DNA of 64,000 nt from Streptomyces chattanoogensis (GCF_001294335.1 NZ_LGKG01000013.1:1-64000), one strand, 5' to 3'. Positions 1 through 8,291 are shown, counted from the first letter of the stretch. The notes: generated by a model not told the origin, from the sequence alone. Numbers and translations are program-made.

Positions 1-1
1 A

Positions 2-190
2 CGCCTTCCCCGGCCCCCCCCCACCCCCGCCCTGCCGCACAGCCGTCCCCCGGTGGCCCACAAACCCCGCTCCGGGCGCTCCATGGTGACCCGGACCCTG
101 CTGGTCACCGCCCCGGCCGTGCTGGCCGGCGCCGCGCTCCGTCCCCGTTCGAGCTCCTCGTCCGGTTCCGCCGGGCGCCGCTCCTCGTAG
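2..190 (+). CDS. possible 3' end of an upstream ORF or short leader ORF
   Basis: This frame is open from the left edge of the window to a TAG at 188-190, only nine bases before the next start codon. An internal ATG at 83 would give a 35-residue peptide with a short hydrophobic stretch followed by Arg/Ser. The composition is Pro/Arg-rich, which any open frame in GC-rich DNA can show, so it may be non-coding. Its stop overlaps the ribosome binding site of the following gene, so the two could be coupled if it is real. Confidence 0.2.
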   Translation, partial: RLPRPPPTPALPHSRPPVAHKPRSGRSMVTRTLLVTAPAVLAGAALRPRSSSSSGSAGRRSS

Positions 191-199
191 GAGGTTTCC

Positions 200-958
200 A
201 TGTCGCAATGGCTGGTACTGACCATCGCCATGGCCGCTGCCTGCAGCGTCGTCCTGGCCATCACGGTCCTCAAACAGCGCCGGATCGGCGAGGACGACGA
301 CCCGTCCGAAACACCCGATGTCATCGAGTACATGACGATGATGGTGGGCGTCGTCTACGCCATCGTCCTGGGGCTGGCCATCGCCGGCGTCTGGGAGGCC
401 CGGAGCGCCGCCGAGGACACCGTACGGACCGAGGCGCAGGCGCTGCACGAGGTCGGCACGCGGGCGGCGGCCTATCCGGCGCCGGTACGCGACCGGATCC
501 GCTCGGACGTCGACGCCTATGTCGGCTATGTCGTCCACAAGGAATGGCCGGTGATGACCGAGCAGCAGCAGCTCACGCAACGCGGTACGGATCTGCTGGC
601 CAAGGTCCGCGCCGATGTCATCGGCTACCACCCGCGCAACGACTACGAGGGGCAGTCCTACCAGCCGCTCGTCGACCAGGTCGGGGTGGCCGACGACGCC
701 CGGAACAGCCGTGCCGACGCGGCCGGTTCGACGCTGCCCGGTGTGGTGTGGTTCGGGCTGATCGCCGGGGCCGCCATCACCATCGGCCTCATCTTCACGC
801 TGCAGATCCGGCGTTCGGCGCGCGAGCTGCTGATGGCCGGACTCTTCAGCGCGCTGATCGCCTTTCTGCTGTTCCTGGTCTGGGACTTCGACGCCCCGTT
901 CAGCCGGGGCATCTCGGCCGGTTCCGAAGCCCTGACCGATCTGTTCCCGCACGTGTGA
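200..958 (+). CDS. DUF4239 (bestrophin-like) membrane protein
   Basis: A 252-residue integral membrane protein of the DUF4239 type. Hydrophobic segments lie at about residues 4-22, 44-64, 178-199 and 205-225, with a soluble helical region of about 110 residues between the second and third. This two-plus-two arrangement is what the family shows. Its function is unknown; a distant relationship to bestrophin channels has been suggested, so an ion-conducting role is only an inference. The ATG at 200 is preceded by a strong TAGGAGG at 188-194. Nothing suggests a specific substrate. It converges with the aldolase-like gene across a shared hairpin terminator. Confidence 0.8.
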   Translation: MSQWLVLTIAMAAACSVVLAITVLKQRRIGEDDDPSETPDVIEYMTMMVGVVYAIVLGLAIAGVWEARSAAEDTVRTEAQALHEVGTRAAAYPAPVRDRIRSDVDAYVGYVVHKEWPVMTEQQQLTQRGTDLLAKVRADVIGYHPRNDYEGQSYQPLVDQVGVADDARNSRADAAGSTLPGVVWFGLIAGAAITIGLIFTLQIRRSARELLMAGLFSALIAFLLFLVWDFDAPFSRGISAGSEALTDLFPHV

Positions 959-972
959 ACGAGCCCGCCTGA

Positions 973-997
973 GGGGGCGCCCCTGGCGGGCGCCCCC
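973..997. terminator. bidirectional hairpin terminator
   Basis: A perfect 10-bp stem (973-982 pairing with 988-997) with a 5-base loop lies between the convergent DUF4239 and aldolase-like genes. There is no T-run, as is common in Streptomyces terminators. Confidence 0.7.
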
Positions 998-1031
998 GTC
1001 CGGGCGAAGAGGTCCGGCCGCCGGACAGGCC

Positions 1032-1817
1032 CTAGGTGAACAGCTCCGGCTCGCTCCGTGCGATCTGCTGGTAGAGCGGCTGGTAGTTGATCCACGCGAC
1101 GAGATCGTTGCCGAGCTGCTCGCGCGTGTGCACCGCCTGGTGGTGGTCGATCAGCACCGGCTTGCCGGCCGCCTTCGCGGTCAGTTGCACCTGGCAGGAC
1201 CGCTCCATCGTGATGAACCACCAGGCCGCCGCGTCCACCGAATCGCCGACCGTCAACAGCCCGTGATTGCGCAGGATCACGGCCTTGTGCGGCCCGAGCG
1301 CGGCCGCGATCCGGCGGCCCTCCTCCTCGTCCACCACCACGCCCGTGTAGTCGTCGAAGAGCGCATGGTCCTCGTAGAAGGCGCAGACGTCCTGGGTGAT
1401 CGGGTCCAGCAGCTCCCCCAGCGAGGACAGCGCCCGGCCGTACGTGGAGTGGCTGTGGGCCGCGGCGACCACGTCCGGGCGGGCCTGGTGGACCTGGGAG
1501 TGGATGGCGAACGCCGCCTGGTTGACGTGGTGGCGGCCCTCGACGACCTTGCCCTGCGCGTTCACCAGGATCAGATCGCCGACCGTGAGGTGGCGGAAGG
1601 ACATCCCGAAGGGATTGACCCAGAAGCAGTCGGTGAACTCCGGGTCGCGGGCGGTGATATGGCCCGCCACACCCTCCTCGAACCCGAAGCGTCCGAACAG
1701 GCGCAGCGCCGCGACCAGGCGCTCCTTGCGATAGCGCCGCTCGTCGTCGACGGTCTCGTGCGTCGGCGGCAGCGCGAACTGCAGCAGCTCGGTGGGTATG
1801 GGCGTCGGCTCGGGCAT
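1032..1817 (-). CDS. class II aldolase/adducin family protein
   Basis: A 261-residue protein of the class II (metal-dependent) aldolase/adducin fold. The zinc-binding pair of the HSHS motif is at residues 121 and 123, and the third ligand His (RNHGLLTVG) is at about 185. In true sugar-phosphate aldolases a catalytic Glu lies four residues before a conserved His (PSSE...H). Here the equivalent segment reads NQAAFAIH, with Ala at that position, so this belongs with the adducin-like or decarboxylase-like members. The substrate cannot be told. The ATG at 1817 has GAGGAGAG in front; an upstream ATG at 1847 in the same frame lacks one. The gene stands alone. Confidence 0.85.
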   Translation of the reverse strand: MPEPTPIPTELLQFALPPTHETVDDERRYRKERLVAALRLFGRFGFEEGVAGHITARDPEFTDCFWVNPFGMSFRHLTVGDLILVNAQGKVVEGRHHVNQAAFAIHSQVHQARPDVVAAAHSHSTYGRALSSLGELLDPITQDVCAFYEDHALFDDYTGVVVDEEEGRRIAAALGPHKAVILRNHGLLTVGDSVDAAAWWFITMERSCQVQLTAKAAGKPVLIDHHQAVHTREQLGNDLVAWINYQPLYQQIARSEPELFT

Positions 1818-1957
1818 CGCGGCTCTCCTCTGGCACATAAGGCTCACAGCGCTCCCCCTAGGGGCGGAAGCTACCCTCCGGTACTACAGAGGGCCAGGCC
1901 TGTGACGGGCATCGGTGCCCGACCACAGGAACGCCGCCCGGCCCGGAAGGGGACACC

Positions 1958-2419
1958 ATGAGGTCGATATCGGTCAGCAGGGACATCGCCGCCACCCCGC
2001 AACGGCTCTTCGCCGTCCTGCGGGACCCGGCCCGCCACGCCGGCCTGGACGGCTCGGGCATGCTGCGCGGCCGCCCCGACGGCCCGTCACCCCTGGGTCC
2101 CGGGGACCGGTTCAGCATGGGGATGCAGCAGGGGCGGATCCCCTACCGATCGGTGAATGTCGTGGTGGAGTACGAGAAGGACCGGCTGATCGCCTGGGAG
2201 ACCTGGGGCGAGTTCCGCGGGCGGCGGCTCGTCGGCGGCCAGCGCTGGCGTTACGAGCTGAGCGCCGACGGCGGGGACACCACGCACGTCACCCACACCT
2301 ACGACTGGTCCCGCGCCCGTTTCCCCCGCCTGGTCATCGAACTCCCCGGCTACCCGCGGCGGATGGGCCCGGCGATGGCCACCACGCTGGAACGCCTGGC
2401 GGCCGCCGTACGGGACTGA
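1958..2419 (+). CDS. SRPBCC family protein
   Basis: A 153-residue single-domain protein of the START/Bet v1-like (SRPBCC) superfamily, which folds as a helix-grip around a hydrophobic ligand cavity. It opens with the typical beta strand plus TPQRLFAVLRDP segment, and ends with the long C-terminal helix MATTLERLAAAV. Catalytic residues are not conserved in this family, so ligand and role are unknown. The ATG at 1958 follows GGAAGGGG. It is divergent from the aldolase-like gene. The end of the coding sequence and its stop lie at the head of a 13-bp tandem repeat. Confidence 0.75.
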   Translation: MRSISVSRDIAATPQRLFAVLRDPARHAGLDGSGMLRGRPDGPSPLGPGDRFSMGMQQGRIPYRSVNVVVEYEKDRLIAWETWGEFRGRRLVGGQRWRYELSADGGDTTHVTHTYDWSRARFPRLVIELPGYPRRMGPAMATTLERLAAAVRD

Positions 2420-2454
2420 CGTACGGGTCTGACGTACGGGTCTGACGTACGGGA
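2406..2454. repeat. 13-bp tandem repeat across a stop codon
   Basis: Nearly four copies of CGTACGGGTCTGA run from the last codons of the SRPBCC gene into the intergenic space. Each copy carries a TGA. The 13-bp period puts successive copies in different frames. Confidence 0.85.
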
Positions 2455-2491
2455 CCGGGGGACGCGGACAACGGGCGGGACCGGGGGCGGG

Positions 2492-3376
2492 CTAGTCCCG
2501 CCCGTAACCGCTCAGCAGCTCCACACCGCGCAGCAGCGCCGAGTGGTCGAGGGCGCCGTCGCCGCGGGCCACGGCGGAGGCGATGAGCTGGGCCGCGGCG
2601 GCCCCGACCGGCAGCGGGGCGCCGACGGCGCGGGCGGCGTCGAGGGCGTTGCCCATGTCCTTGTGGTGCAGCTCCAGTTTGAAGCCCGGGGTGAAGTCGC
2701 GGGTGAGGAGGTTGTCCTTCTTACGGGCCAGGACGGCGGAACCGGCCAGTCCGCCGCCCAGGACCTCCAGCGCGGCGGCGAGGTCGACGCCGGACTTCTC
2801 GAGGAAGACCACGGCCTCCGCGACGGCCTGCAGATTCACCGCGACGATCAGCTGGTTGGCGGCCTTGACGGTCTGCCCGGCGCCGTGCGGCCCGCAGTGC
2901 ACCACCGTCGTGCCGACGGCCTCGAAGACGGGCGCCGCGGCGTCGAAGTCCGCCCGGTCTCCGCCGACCATGATCGACAGTACGCCCTCGACGGCGCCCG
3001 CCTCACCGCCCGATACGGGGGCGTCCAGCACCCGGATGCCCTTTCCCGCGGCGGCCCTGGCCAGGTCGGCGGAGGTCTGCGGGGTGATGGAGGAGTGGTC
3101 GATCAGCAGCGCGCCCGGCCGGGCGTTCTCCAGAATGCCGTCGGGGCCGTAGGCGACGGCCTCGACCTGCGGCGATGCGGGAACCATGGTGATGACGACA
3201 TCGGCCTCACGGACCGCCTCGGCGATCGACCCGGCCTCTGTGCCCCCGGCCGCGATCAGCGCATCCGCCCGCCCGGGACTGCGGTTCCAGCCGCGGACGG
3301 TGTGCCCGGCCTTGGCGAGGTTGACGGCCATGGGGCTGCCCATGATGCCGAGGCCGATGAAGCCGATGGTGCTCAC
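2492..3376 (-). CDS. 2-hydroxy-3-oxopropionate reductase / beta-hydroxyacid dehydrogenase
   Basis: A 294-residue NAD(P)-dependent beta-hydroxyacid dehydrogenase, most like tartronate semialdehyde reductase (GarR/GlxR), which reduces tartronate semialdehyde to D-glycerate in glyoxylate or glucarate breakdown. The dinucleotide motif GLGIMG is at residues 8-13, the substrate-binding segment DAPVSGG at about 118-124, and the catalytic Lys at 171 in KAANQ. 3-Hydroxyisobutyrate dehydrogenase is the main alternative, since the family is hard to separate by motif. No glyoxylate carboligase or hydroxypyruvate isomerase gene is beside it. The start is GTG. The unusually AT-rich stretch at 3405-3440 probably holds the promoter. 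Confidence 0.85.
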   Translation of the reverse strand: MSTIGFIGLGIMGSPMAVNLAKAGHTVRGWNRSPGRADALIAAGGTEAGSIAEAVREADVVITMVPASPQVEAVAYGPDGILENARPGALLIDHSSITPQTSADLARAAAGKGIRVLDAPVSGGEAGAVEGVLSIMVGGDRADFDAAAPVFEAVGTTVVHCGPHGAGQTVKAANQLIVAVNLQAVAEAVVFLEKSGVDLAAALEVLGGGLAGSAVLARKKDNLLTRDFTPGFKLELHHKDMGNALDAARAVGAPLPVGAAAAQLIASAVARGDGALDHSALLRGVELLSGYGRD

Positions 3377-3463
3377 TGCGCCACCCCACTCACTTCCGCA
3401 TGACAGAATTAATCTATCGCTATTCGAAATCCATGATGTGTGGCGCGGAGTAGGGCGTCAACC

Positions 3464-4048
3464 TCAGAGCTCGTCGATGGCGGTCAGATCGATGTCGATG
3501 TCGTAGGGGACAGAGAGCTTGAGGCGGTTGCGGTAGGTGCCAGTGGGGACATAGACGCGCGCCTCCGCATCCAGCTCGAAGACATGGACGACCGGGTGGT
3601 CATCCGCACCACCCATCTCGATCCGCCAGAAATACGGGATCCCTGCGTTGGCGTACTTGTGCGGCTTGGTGTCACGGTCGCGGGCCTCGGACTCGGGAGA
3701 GACCACCTCGCAGGCGAGCATCACATCCCTGACCTGGAAGTGGGTCTGGGTCCGGCTGCGCACCGCCGCAGCGCGCACCACCGAGACATCCGGTTCCGGG
3801 CCGTTGCGCCTGTCGATCACCACGGTGATCTCCCGCTTGACCTTCAGCTCGGGCGGTACGGTGTGGCGCAGCCCGCTCACCAGCAAGTCGATGGTGTCGC
3901 TGTGGAAAATGCGCTGCGGACTCACGAAAACCAGACTCCCGTCGATCAACTCCGTGTGCGGCGGGAGGTCGGGCAGCGTCAGCAGGTCGTCCACGGTGTA
4001 ACCGTCCTGCGGCGGCACCGGCCAGTGGTGCGCGGTCTCAGCGGTCAT
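3464..4048 (-). CDS. Uma2 family endonuclease-fold protein (DUF820)
   Basis: A 194-residue protein of the Uma2/DUF820 family, a PD-(D/E)XK nuclease-fold group that is abundant in Streptomyces and of unknown cellular role. The core motif elements are visible: PDVSVV (the Asp), CEVVSP (the Glu) and the downstream DTKPHKYANAGIPYFW with the Lys. The chosen ATG at 4048 has GGGAGG seven bases upstream. The in-frame ATG at 4117 would add 23 residues without homology to the family and has no site. No partner gene is adjacent. A nuclease activity is inferred from the fold only. Confidence 0.85.
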   Translation of the reverse strand: MTAETAHHWPVPPQDGYTVDDLLTLPDLPPHTELIDGSLVFVSPQRIFHSDTIDLLVSGLRHTVPPELKVKREITVVIDRRNGPEPDVSVVRAAAVRSRTQTHFQVRDVMLACEVVSPESEARDRDTKPHKYANAGIPYFWRIEMGGADDHPVVHVFELDAEARVYVPTGTYRNRLKLSVPYDIDIDLTAIDEL

Positions 4049-4106
4049 AAGTCCTCCCATGGACGGGATTCTGGGCCGTATCGCCAGCGTAGCGAGGGCA
4101 AACGAC

Positions 4107-4140
4107 AACGCCGCCACTCAAACGAATGAGCGACGGCGTT
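4107..4140. terminator. hairpin terminator downstream of guaA
   Basis: The arms AACGCCG (4107-4113) and CGGCGTT (4134-4140), strengthened by inner pairing of ACTC with GAG, form a hairpin just past the guaA stop. On the minus strand the tail is GTCGTTTG. Confidence 0.55.
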
Positions 4141-4174
4141 TCGCTTGCCTCAGCGGGAGGTCACCGAATGGTGA

Positions 4175-5758
4175 TCACTCCCACTCGATCGTCCCCGGCG
4201 GCTTGCTGGTGACATCCAGCACCACCCGGTTCACGTCCGGGACCTCGTTCGTGATGCGGGTCGAGATGCGCGCCAGCACCTCGTACGGCATCCGCGTCCA
4301 GTCCGCCGTCATCGCGTCCTCGGAGGACACCGGGCGGAGCACGATCGGGTGGCCGTAGGTGCGGCCGTCGCCCTGGACGCCGACCGAGCGGACGTCGGCG
4401 AGCAGGACCACCGGGCACTGCCAGATCTCGCGGTCCAGGCCGGCCGCGGTGAGCTCCTCGCGGGCGATGGCGTCGGCCTCGCGGAGCAGGTCGAGGCGGT
4501 CCCTGGTGACCTCGCCGACGATGCGGATACCCAGGCCGGGGCCGGGGAACGGCTGGCGGTGGACGATCTCGTCCGGCAGGCCGAGCTCCGAGCCGACCAT
4601 CCGGACCTCGTCCTTGAACAGCTGCCGCAGCGGCTCGACCAGCTCGAACTCGATGTCGTCGGGCAGACCGCCGACATTGTGGTGCGACTTGATGTTGGCG
4701 GTGCCGGTGCCGCCGCCGGACTCGACGATGTCCGGGTAGAGCGTGCCCTGGACCAGGAACGCCACGGGGTGGTCGTCGGGGGCCTCGGCGACGATCTCGG
4801 CCTGGGCCTGCTCGAAGACGCGGATGAACTCGCGGCCGATGATCTTCCGCTTGGTCTCGGGGTCGGAGACCCCGGCCAGCGCGGCCAGGAACCGCTCCTG
4901 GGCGTCGACGACCTTCAGCTGGACGCCGGTGGCGGCCACGAAGTCCTTCTCGACCTGCTCGGACTCGCCCTTGCGCATCAGACCGTGGTCGACATAGACG
5001 CAGGTCAGCTGATCGCCGATGGCCTTCTGGACGAGGGCGGCGGCGACCGCGGAGTCCACGCCGCCGGACAGCCCGCAGATCGCCCGCTTCTCGCCGACCT
5101 GCTCGCGGATCGCGGCGATCTGCTCCTCGACCACGTTGTGGGTGGTCCAGTTCGGCACGATGCCCGCACCGCGGTAGAGGAAGTGCTCCAGGACCTGCTG
5201 GCCGTGCGTGGAGTGCAGCACCTCGGGGTGGTACTGGACGCCGTACAGCTTCTTCTCGTCGTTCTCGAAGGCGGCGACGGGGACGACGTCGGTCGACGCG
5301 GTGACCGTGAAGCCCTCGGGAGCGGCGCTGCACGCGTCGCCGTGGGACATCCACACCGACTGCTCGGCGGGGGTGCCCTCGAAGAGCGTGGAGCCCGGCT
5401 TGGAGACCGTCAGCGGGGTACGGCCGTACTCGCGCGCACCGGTGTTGTCGACGGTGCCGCCGAGGGTGGTGGCCATGAGCTGGAAGCCGTAGCACATGCC
5501 GAAGACCGGGACGCCGGACTCGAAGAGCGAGCGGTCGAGGCTGGGGGCGCTTTCGGCGTAGACCGACGAGGGACCGCCGGAGAGGATGATCGCCTTCGGG
5601 TTCTTGGCGAGCATCTCGGCCACCGGCATGGTGGACGGCACGATCTCGCTGTAGACCCGGGCCTCGCGGACGCGGCGGGCGATGAGCTGGGCGTACTGAG
5701 CGCCGAAGTCGACAACGAGGACGACGTCCGGGGCGGCGGCAGGGGGCGCTGATGGCAC
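4175..5758 (-). CDS. guaA: GMP synthase (glutamine-hydrolysing)
   Basis: GuaA (527 residues) converts XMP, ATP and glutamine to GMP, the last step of guanine nucleotide synthesis. The N-terminal class I glutamine amidotransferase has the nucleophile Cys in GMCYGFQ (about residue 92) and the His/Glu pair in QYHPEV (about 180). The ATP-pyrophosphatase domain follows with the P-loop SGGVDS (about 236-241), and the C-terminal dimerisation domain ends in KPPGTIEWE, as in other GuaA proteins. Length and domain order are normal. The start is GTG at 5758 with GGAAGG upstream. It is divergent from the chorismate mutase leader, and the two promoters share the space 5770-5826. Confidence 0.98.
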   Translation of the reverse strand: MPSAPPAAAPDVVLVVDFGAQYAQLIARRVREARVYSEIVPSTMPVAEMLAKNPKAIILSGGPSSVYAESAPSLDRSLFESGVPVFGMCYGFQLMATTLGGTVDNTGAREYGRTPLTVSKPGSTLFEGTPAEQSVWMSHGDACSAAPEGFTVTASTDVVPVAAFENDEKKLYGVQYHPEVLHSTHGQQVLEHFLYRGAGIVPNWTTHNVVEEQIAAIREQVGEKRAICGLSGGVDSAVAAALVQKAIGDQLTCVYVDHGLMRKGESEQVEKDFVAATGVQLKVVDAQERFLAALAGVSDPETKRKIIGREFIRVFEQAQAEIVAEAPDDHPVAFLVQGTLYPDIVESGGGTGTANIKSHHNVGGLPDDIEFELVEPLRQLFKDEVRMVGSELGLPDEIVHRQPFPGPGLGIRIVGEVTRDRLDLLREADAIAREELTAAGLDREIWQCPVVLLADVRSVGVQGDGRTYGHPIVLRPVSSEDAMTADWTRMPYEVLARISTRITNEVPDVNRVVLDVTSKPPGTIEWE

Positions 5759-5789
5759 TTCGGCGGCCTTCCGGCGGTGTGGAGCGGGG

Positions 5790-5819
5790 TTGGACTTTCG
5801 ATTCTAACCGGCTCATACT
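5790..5819 (+). promoter_or_regulatory. promoter of the leader-chorismate mutase transcript
   Basis: A TTGGAC -35 box (5790-5795) and a CATACT -10 box (5814-5819) are separated by 18 bp. The expected transcription start, seven to eight bases later, falls on the A of the leader ATG at 5827, so the transcript is probably leaderless. This agrees with the absence of a Shine-Dalgarno sequence before that ATG. Confidence 0.6.
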
Positions 5820-5826
5820 GTGGCCC

Positions 5827-5898
5827 ATGTTCCAGCAGCTGACCTTCGTCTTTACCTATGGCACCGGCCCGTCCGGCTGCCATGGTCGTGCTGCTTGA
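5827..5898 (+). CDS. Phe/Tyr-rich leader peptide (attenuator)
   Basis: A 23-residue ORF whose first 11 residues are MFQQLTFVFTY: three Phe and one Tyr codon within ten codons after the start. It is followed by a hairpin terminator and then the chorismate mutase gene, which supplies prephenate for Phe and Tyr. This is the layout of a ribosome-mediated attenuator: when charged tRNA-Phe or tRNA-Tyr is scarce, the ribosome would stall in the leader and block terminator formation. The ORF is too short to judge by codon statistics. The argument rests on codon content, position, promoter and hairpins. Confidence 0.65.
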   Translation: MFQQLTFVFTYGTGPSGCHGRAA

Positions 5899-5949
5899 TC
5901 GACTGACAAGCGACTTCCCAGGCGCCCCGGGCCGACAAGGCCCGGGGCG
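5866..5949 (+). promoter_or_regulatory. attenuator: antiterminator segment and terminator hairpin
   Basis: The terminator is a perfect 11-bp stem (5923-5933 with 5939-5949) around GACAA, followed by TTCTGCATTC. Just past the Phe/Tyr codons, GGCCCG (5866-5871) can pair with CGGGCC inside the left terminator arm (5928-5933). This gives a mutually exclusive antiterminator. GGCA...TGCC around 5860-5881 can form a competing pause hairpin. Confidence 0.6.
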
Positions 5950-6009
5950 TTCTGCATTCGGGATCACGTCGGCTCCGGGGCCCGCACCCACACCCCAGGA
6001 GATACGGAT

Positions 6010-6306
6010 ATGAGCACCGAGACCGCGACCGCCGTCCCCGACACCGGCGCCCGCACCCCGCAGGCGGCGGAGCTGATCACCGACGCCCGCAGCCGCATCG
6101 ACGATCTCGACGGCCGGATCATCGGCCTCGTGCAGGAACGGATGGCCGTCTCCGCCGTCATCCAGCGCGAGCGGATCGCCTCCGGCGGGCGGCGGGTGAA
6201 CCTCACGCGGGAGATGGAGATCCTGGCGCACTACCGCGATCAGCTCGGCAGGCCGGGCACCGCGCTGGCGATGACCCTGCTGGAGCTGTCGCGGGGGCAG
6301 ATCTGA
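6010..6306 (+). CDS. chorismate mutase (AroQ class)
   Basis: A 98-residue all-helical chorismate mutase of the AroQ type, converting chorismate to prephenate, the branch point to Phe and Tyr. The first long helix RSRIDDLDGRIIGLVQERM holds the conserved Arg, Asp and Arg of the family. The second segment has the RE...ILAHYRDQ pattern, and the C-terminal helix follows. It is a free-standing enzyme without a fused dehydratase or dehydrogenase. The ATG at 6010 has AGGAGA upstream. Expression is probably controlled by the leader-peptide attenuator at 5827-5949. Confidence 0.9.
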   Translation: MSTETATAVPDTGARTPQAAELITDARSRIDDLDGRIIGLVQERMAVSAVIQRERIASGGRRVNLTREMEILAHYRDQLGRPGTALAMTLLELSRGQI

Positions 6307-6898
6307 GGCACGCCTACCGCCTCCGCGGCACACCCTCTCCGGCATGGCTGGATATCACCGTCCGCCGGGGGCGCGCGGAACCCCGGCGGGCGACCGGCGC
6401 AGGGGCCAAATCTGAGTTCGGTTGGCGACTCACCCGTACGGCGCGTGACCGGCCGCCGCGGGGGTTCGTTGTTCCCGGTGCCACGCCAGCCAGGCGCGGC
6501 CTGCAGGACTACGCGTAGACGCCGCCCCACGGGCGGAAAGCCGGAGCGATGAGACGCCGGCCGCTTGCAGCGGTCCGCGTCGTGGGACCTCGCTTTGGTG
6601 CCGTGGCCGGTCAGCAGGGGACAGCAGCCCGGTCACATCCGATGGGGTGGTCGGTCCTGGGGACGCCCGGGACCGACCGCATCCGGTCGAAACGGTTGCG
6701 CCGGGTGAGGCGCATCCAGGACGATGCTTGACGTACCGCTTCCCGTGCCCGGTACGGCCCTCGGCATTGCCATTGGTCCAACCGCAGCGCGGGCGCACCA
6801 CCGCGAAACATCACGCACCATCCCATAGCCAGCGGCGCTACCCCCCCCCAGCGCCGCCCCTCGGTGCCGGCGCTGCCCTGACGCCGGCGCCGAAAGCC

Positions 6899-6953
6899 AA
6901 GGGCCCCGTGGCCGTCCGCACTCCCCCCCTTGCGGACGGCGTCTCGGGGCCCT
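6899..6953. terminator. long two-part hairpin
   Basis: AAGGGCCCCG pairs with CGGGGCCCTT (outer arms at 6899-6908 and 6944-6953), and CGTCCGCA pairs with TGCGGACG inside. No gene ends directly before it on either strand, so it may terminate an RNA rather than a known CDS. Confidence 0.5.
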
Positions 6954-6973
6954 TCGCTGTGCCCGCCCGGGGC

Positions 6974-7012
6974 CTGTGTGCCCCCTGTGTGATGCCTGTG
7001 CGCCCCCTGTGA
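6974..7012. repeat. direct repeat, 22-bp period
   Basis: Two copies of CTGTGYGCCCCCTGTG (6974-6989 and 6996-7011) lie immediately before the Crp-like site. Confidence 0.7.
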
Positions 7013-7016
7013 GAGA

Positions 7017-7032
7017 TGTGACGGGCATCACG
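7017..7032. promoter_or_regulatory. Crp-like binding site
   Basis: TGTGACGGGCATCACG matches the Crp family palindrome TGTGA-N6-TCACA with only the last base different. It lies 148 bp before the LAETG protein start. Streptomyces Crp is a cAMP receptor protein that recognises this type of site. Confidence 0.55.
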
Positions 7033-7179
7033 GCGCCCTTCCCGGTCCGTCGAACAACCTTTTTCAGCCATGGCTGGTCATGTACCTGCAATCGCACGGC
7101 CCTACCGCGCCCCCCACCGCGACGGCCCGCACCAACCTGTGCCGCCCCCGCGGCACATTGGACCCGAGAGGTCTTCTCG

Positions 7180-8220
7180 ATGAAGCTTCGCCGTGCCCTG
7201 ACGGCTGCCGCAGCTGCGGCAGTCCTCACCCCCGCCGCTCTGATGGCGGCCCCCGCCGCGTACGCGAGCGACCCCGAGACCGGGACCGCGACCGGCACCG
7301 AGTCCAGCGCGAGCGCCGACCCCGCGCCGGCCACCCCCGATGCGGAGCAGACGGGCGGCGCCACCGCGCCCGCCGACGAGTCCACCACCGCGCCCGCGGA
7401 GTCCGCTGAGCCCACCGCGCCGGCGGACGAGCCCACCACCGGCGCCCCCAGCGAGAAGCCGACCGCCGAGCCGACGGACAAGCCGACCGGCAGCGCCTCC
7501 CCCACCGCGAAGCCGACCGCGGAGCCCTCCGACGAGCCGGAGTGCGCCAAGGACTCGGACGAGCTGGCCATCTCCACCGAGCTGCGCGGCCTGCCCAGCA
7601 AGGTCGTGGCAGGCTCCGGCTGGAAGAACTTCACCTTCCGCGCCACCAACACCTCCGACAAGGTGATGAAGTCGGTCGACGCGTACCTCGCGCTGGGCGC
7701 CATCAGCGGCGGCTCCTTCGATGACGTCTCCCGGCACCTGACGGTGCAGTGGTTCAACGAGGACTCCGGCACCTGGGAGGCCGCCACCGACGACGAGGGC
7801 TACTTCGGCACCATCTACGACCTGGGGCCCGATGAGTACGCCGACGCCAAGCTGCGTCTGAAGGTCGACGCCGCCACCCCGGGCAGCTACGGCTTCGCGT
7901 TCACCATCGGCGCGTACCACGACGAGGACGACGTCTGCGGCTACTCCGACGTCGCGGAGTACGACTTCGACATCCTGGCCGCGGGCAGCAAGCCGGGCAC
8001 CGTGCCGCCGGCCAAGGGCAAGCCGGGCAAGGCCAAGGGCAACAAGCCCGCGCCGCAGGGTGAGCTCCAGAAGCTGCCGGTCACCGGCAAGCTCGCCGAG
8101 ACCGGTTCGTCGTCCGCGCTGCCGGTCATCGGCATGGTGGGCGGCATCGCCATGGCCGTGGGCGCCGGTGCGATCTTCGTCGTGCGCCGTCGCAAGACGG
8201 ACGGTGCGGCCGCCGCGTAA
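7180..8220 (+). CDS. LAETG-anchored cell-surface protein
   Basis: A 346-residue secreted, wall-anchored protein. Residues 1-28 form a signal peptide (KLRR, then an Ala-rich core, then AAPAAYA). Residues 30-125 are a Thr/Pro/Glu/Ala-rich, repeat-like stalk. Residues 125-265 form a folded domain with a Cys pair (at about 124 and 255). A Lys/Pro/Gly-rich spacer leads to LAETG, then a hydrophobic segment and RRRK tail: a complete cell-wall sorting signal. LAxTG is the motif used by class E sortases in Streptomyces. An LPVTG lies just before it and might be a second site. The ATG at 7180 follows GAGAGG; longer in-frame versions lack a signal peptide at the N terminus. A Crp-like site lies upstream. 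Confidence 0.85.
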   Translation: MKLRRALTAAAAAAVLTPAALMAAPAAYASDPETGTATGTESSASADPAPATPDAEQTGGATAPADESTTAPAESAEPTAPADEPTTGAPSEKPTAEPTDKPTGSASPTAKPTAEPSDEPECAKDSDELAISTELRGLPSKVVAGSGWKNFTFRATNTSDKVMKSVDAYLALGAISGGSFDDVSRHLTVQWFNEDSGTWEAATDDEGYFGTIYDLGPDEYADAKLRLKVDAATPGSYGFAFTIGAYHDEDDVCGYSDVAEYDFDILAAGSKPGTVPPAKGKPGKAKGNKPAPQGELQKLPVTGKLAETGSSSALPVIGMVGGIAMAVGAGAIFVVRRRKTDGAAAA

Positions 8221-8233
8221 CGAGTGAGGGCAA

Positions 8234-8263
8234 GGGGCCGCACCGTTTCCCGGGTGCGGCCCC
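8234..8263. terminator. bidirectional hairpin terminator
   Basis: GGGGCCGCACC pairs with GGTGCGGCCCC (8234-8244, 8253-8263) between the convergent LAETG and GMC oxidoreductase genes. Confidence 0.75.
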
Positions 8264-8291
8264 TCGTCGCATCTGCCGCGCTCTGTGCGCG

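Larger units (their letters stand above)
6307..7165. other. gene-free 0.86-kb intergenic region
   Basis: No frame here has a convincing start, ribosome binding site and protein-like composition; the open frames are Arg/Pro/Ala-rich shadows. It holds a long hairpin at 6899-6953, a 22-bp-period direct repeat at 6974-7012 and a Crp-like palindrome at 7017-7032. It could hold the 5' UTR of the LAETG gene or a non-coding RNA. I recognise no riboswitch or tRNA. Confidence 0.5.

Noticed and set aside
658..1836. Long minus-strand ORF across the DUF4239 and aldolase-like genes
   Set aside because: Arg/Pro/Gly-rich translation without domains; it is the antisense shadow of two well-supported genes.
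6439..6620. Possible T-box or cobalamin riboswitch (TGGCACCG, AGCCGGAGCGATGAGACGCCGGC)
   Set aside because: Only short resemblance; no aminoacylation or B12-related gene follows on the right strand, and the core conserved segments are absent.
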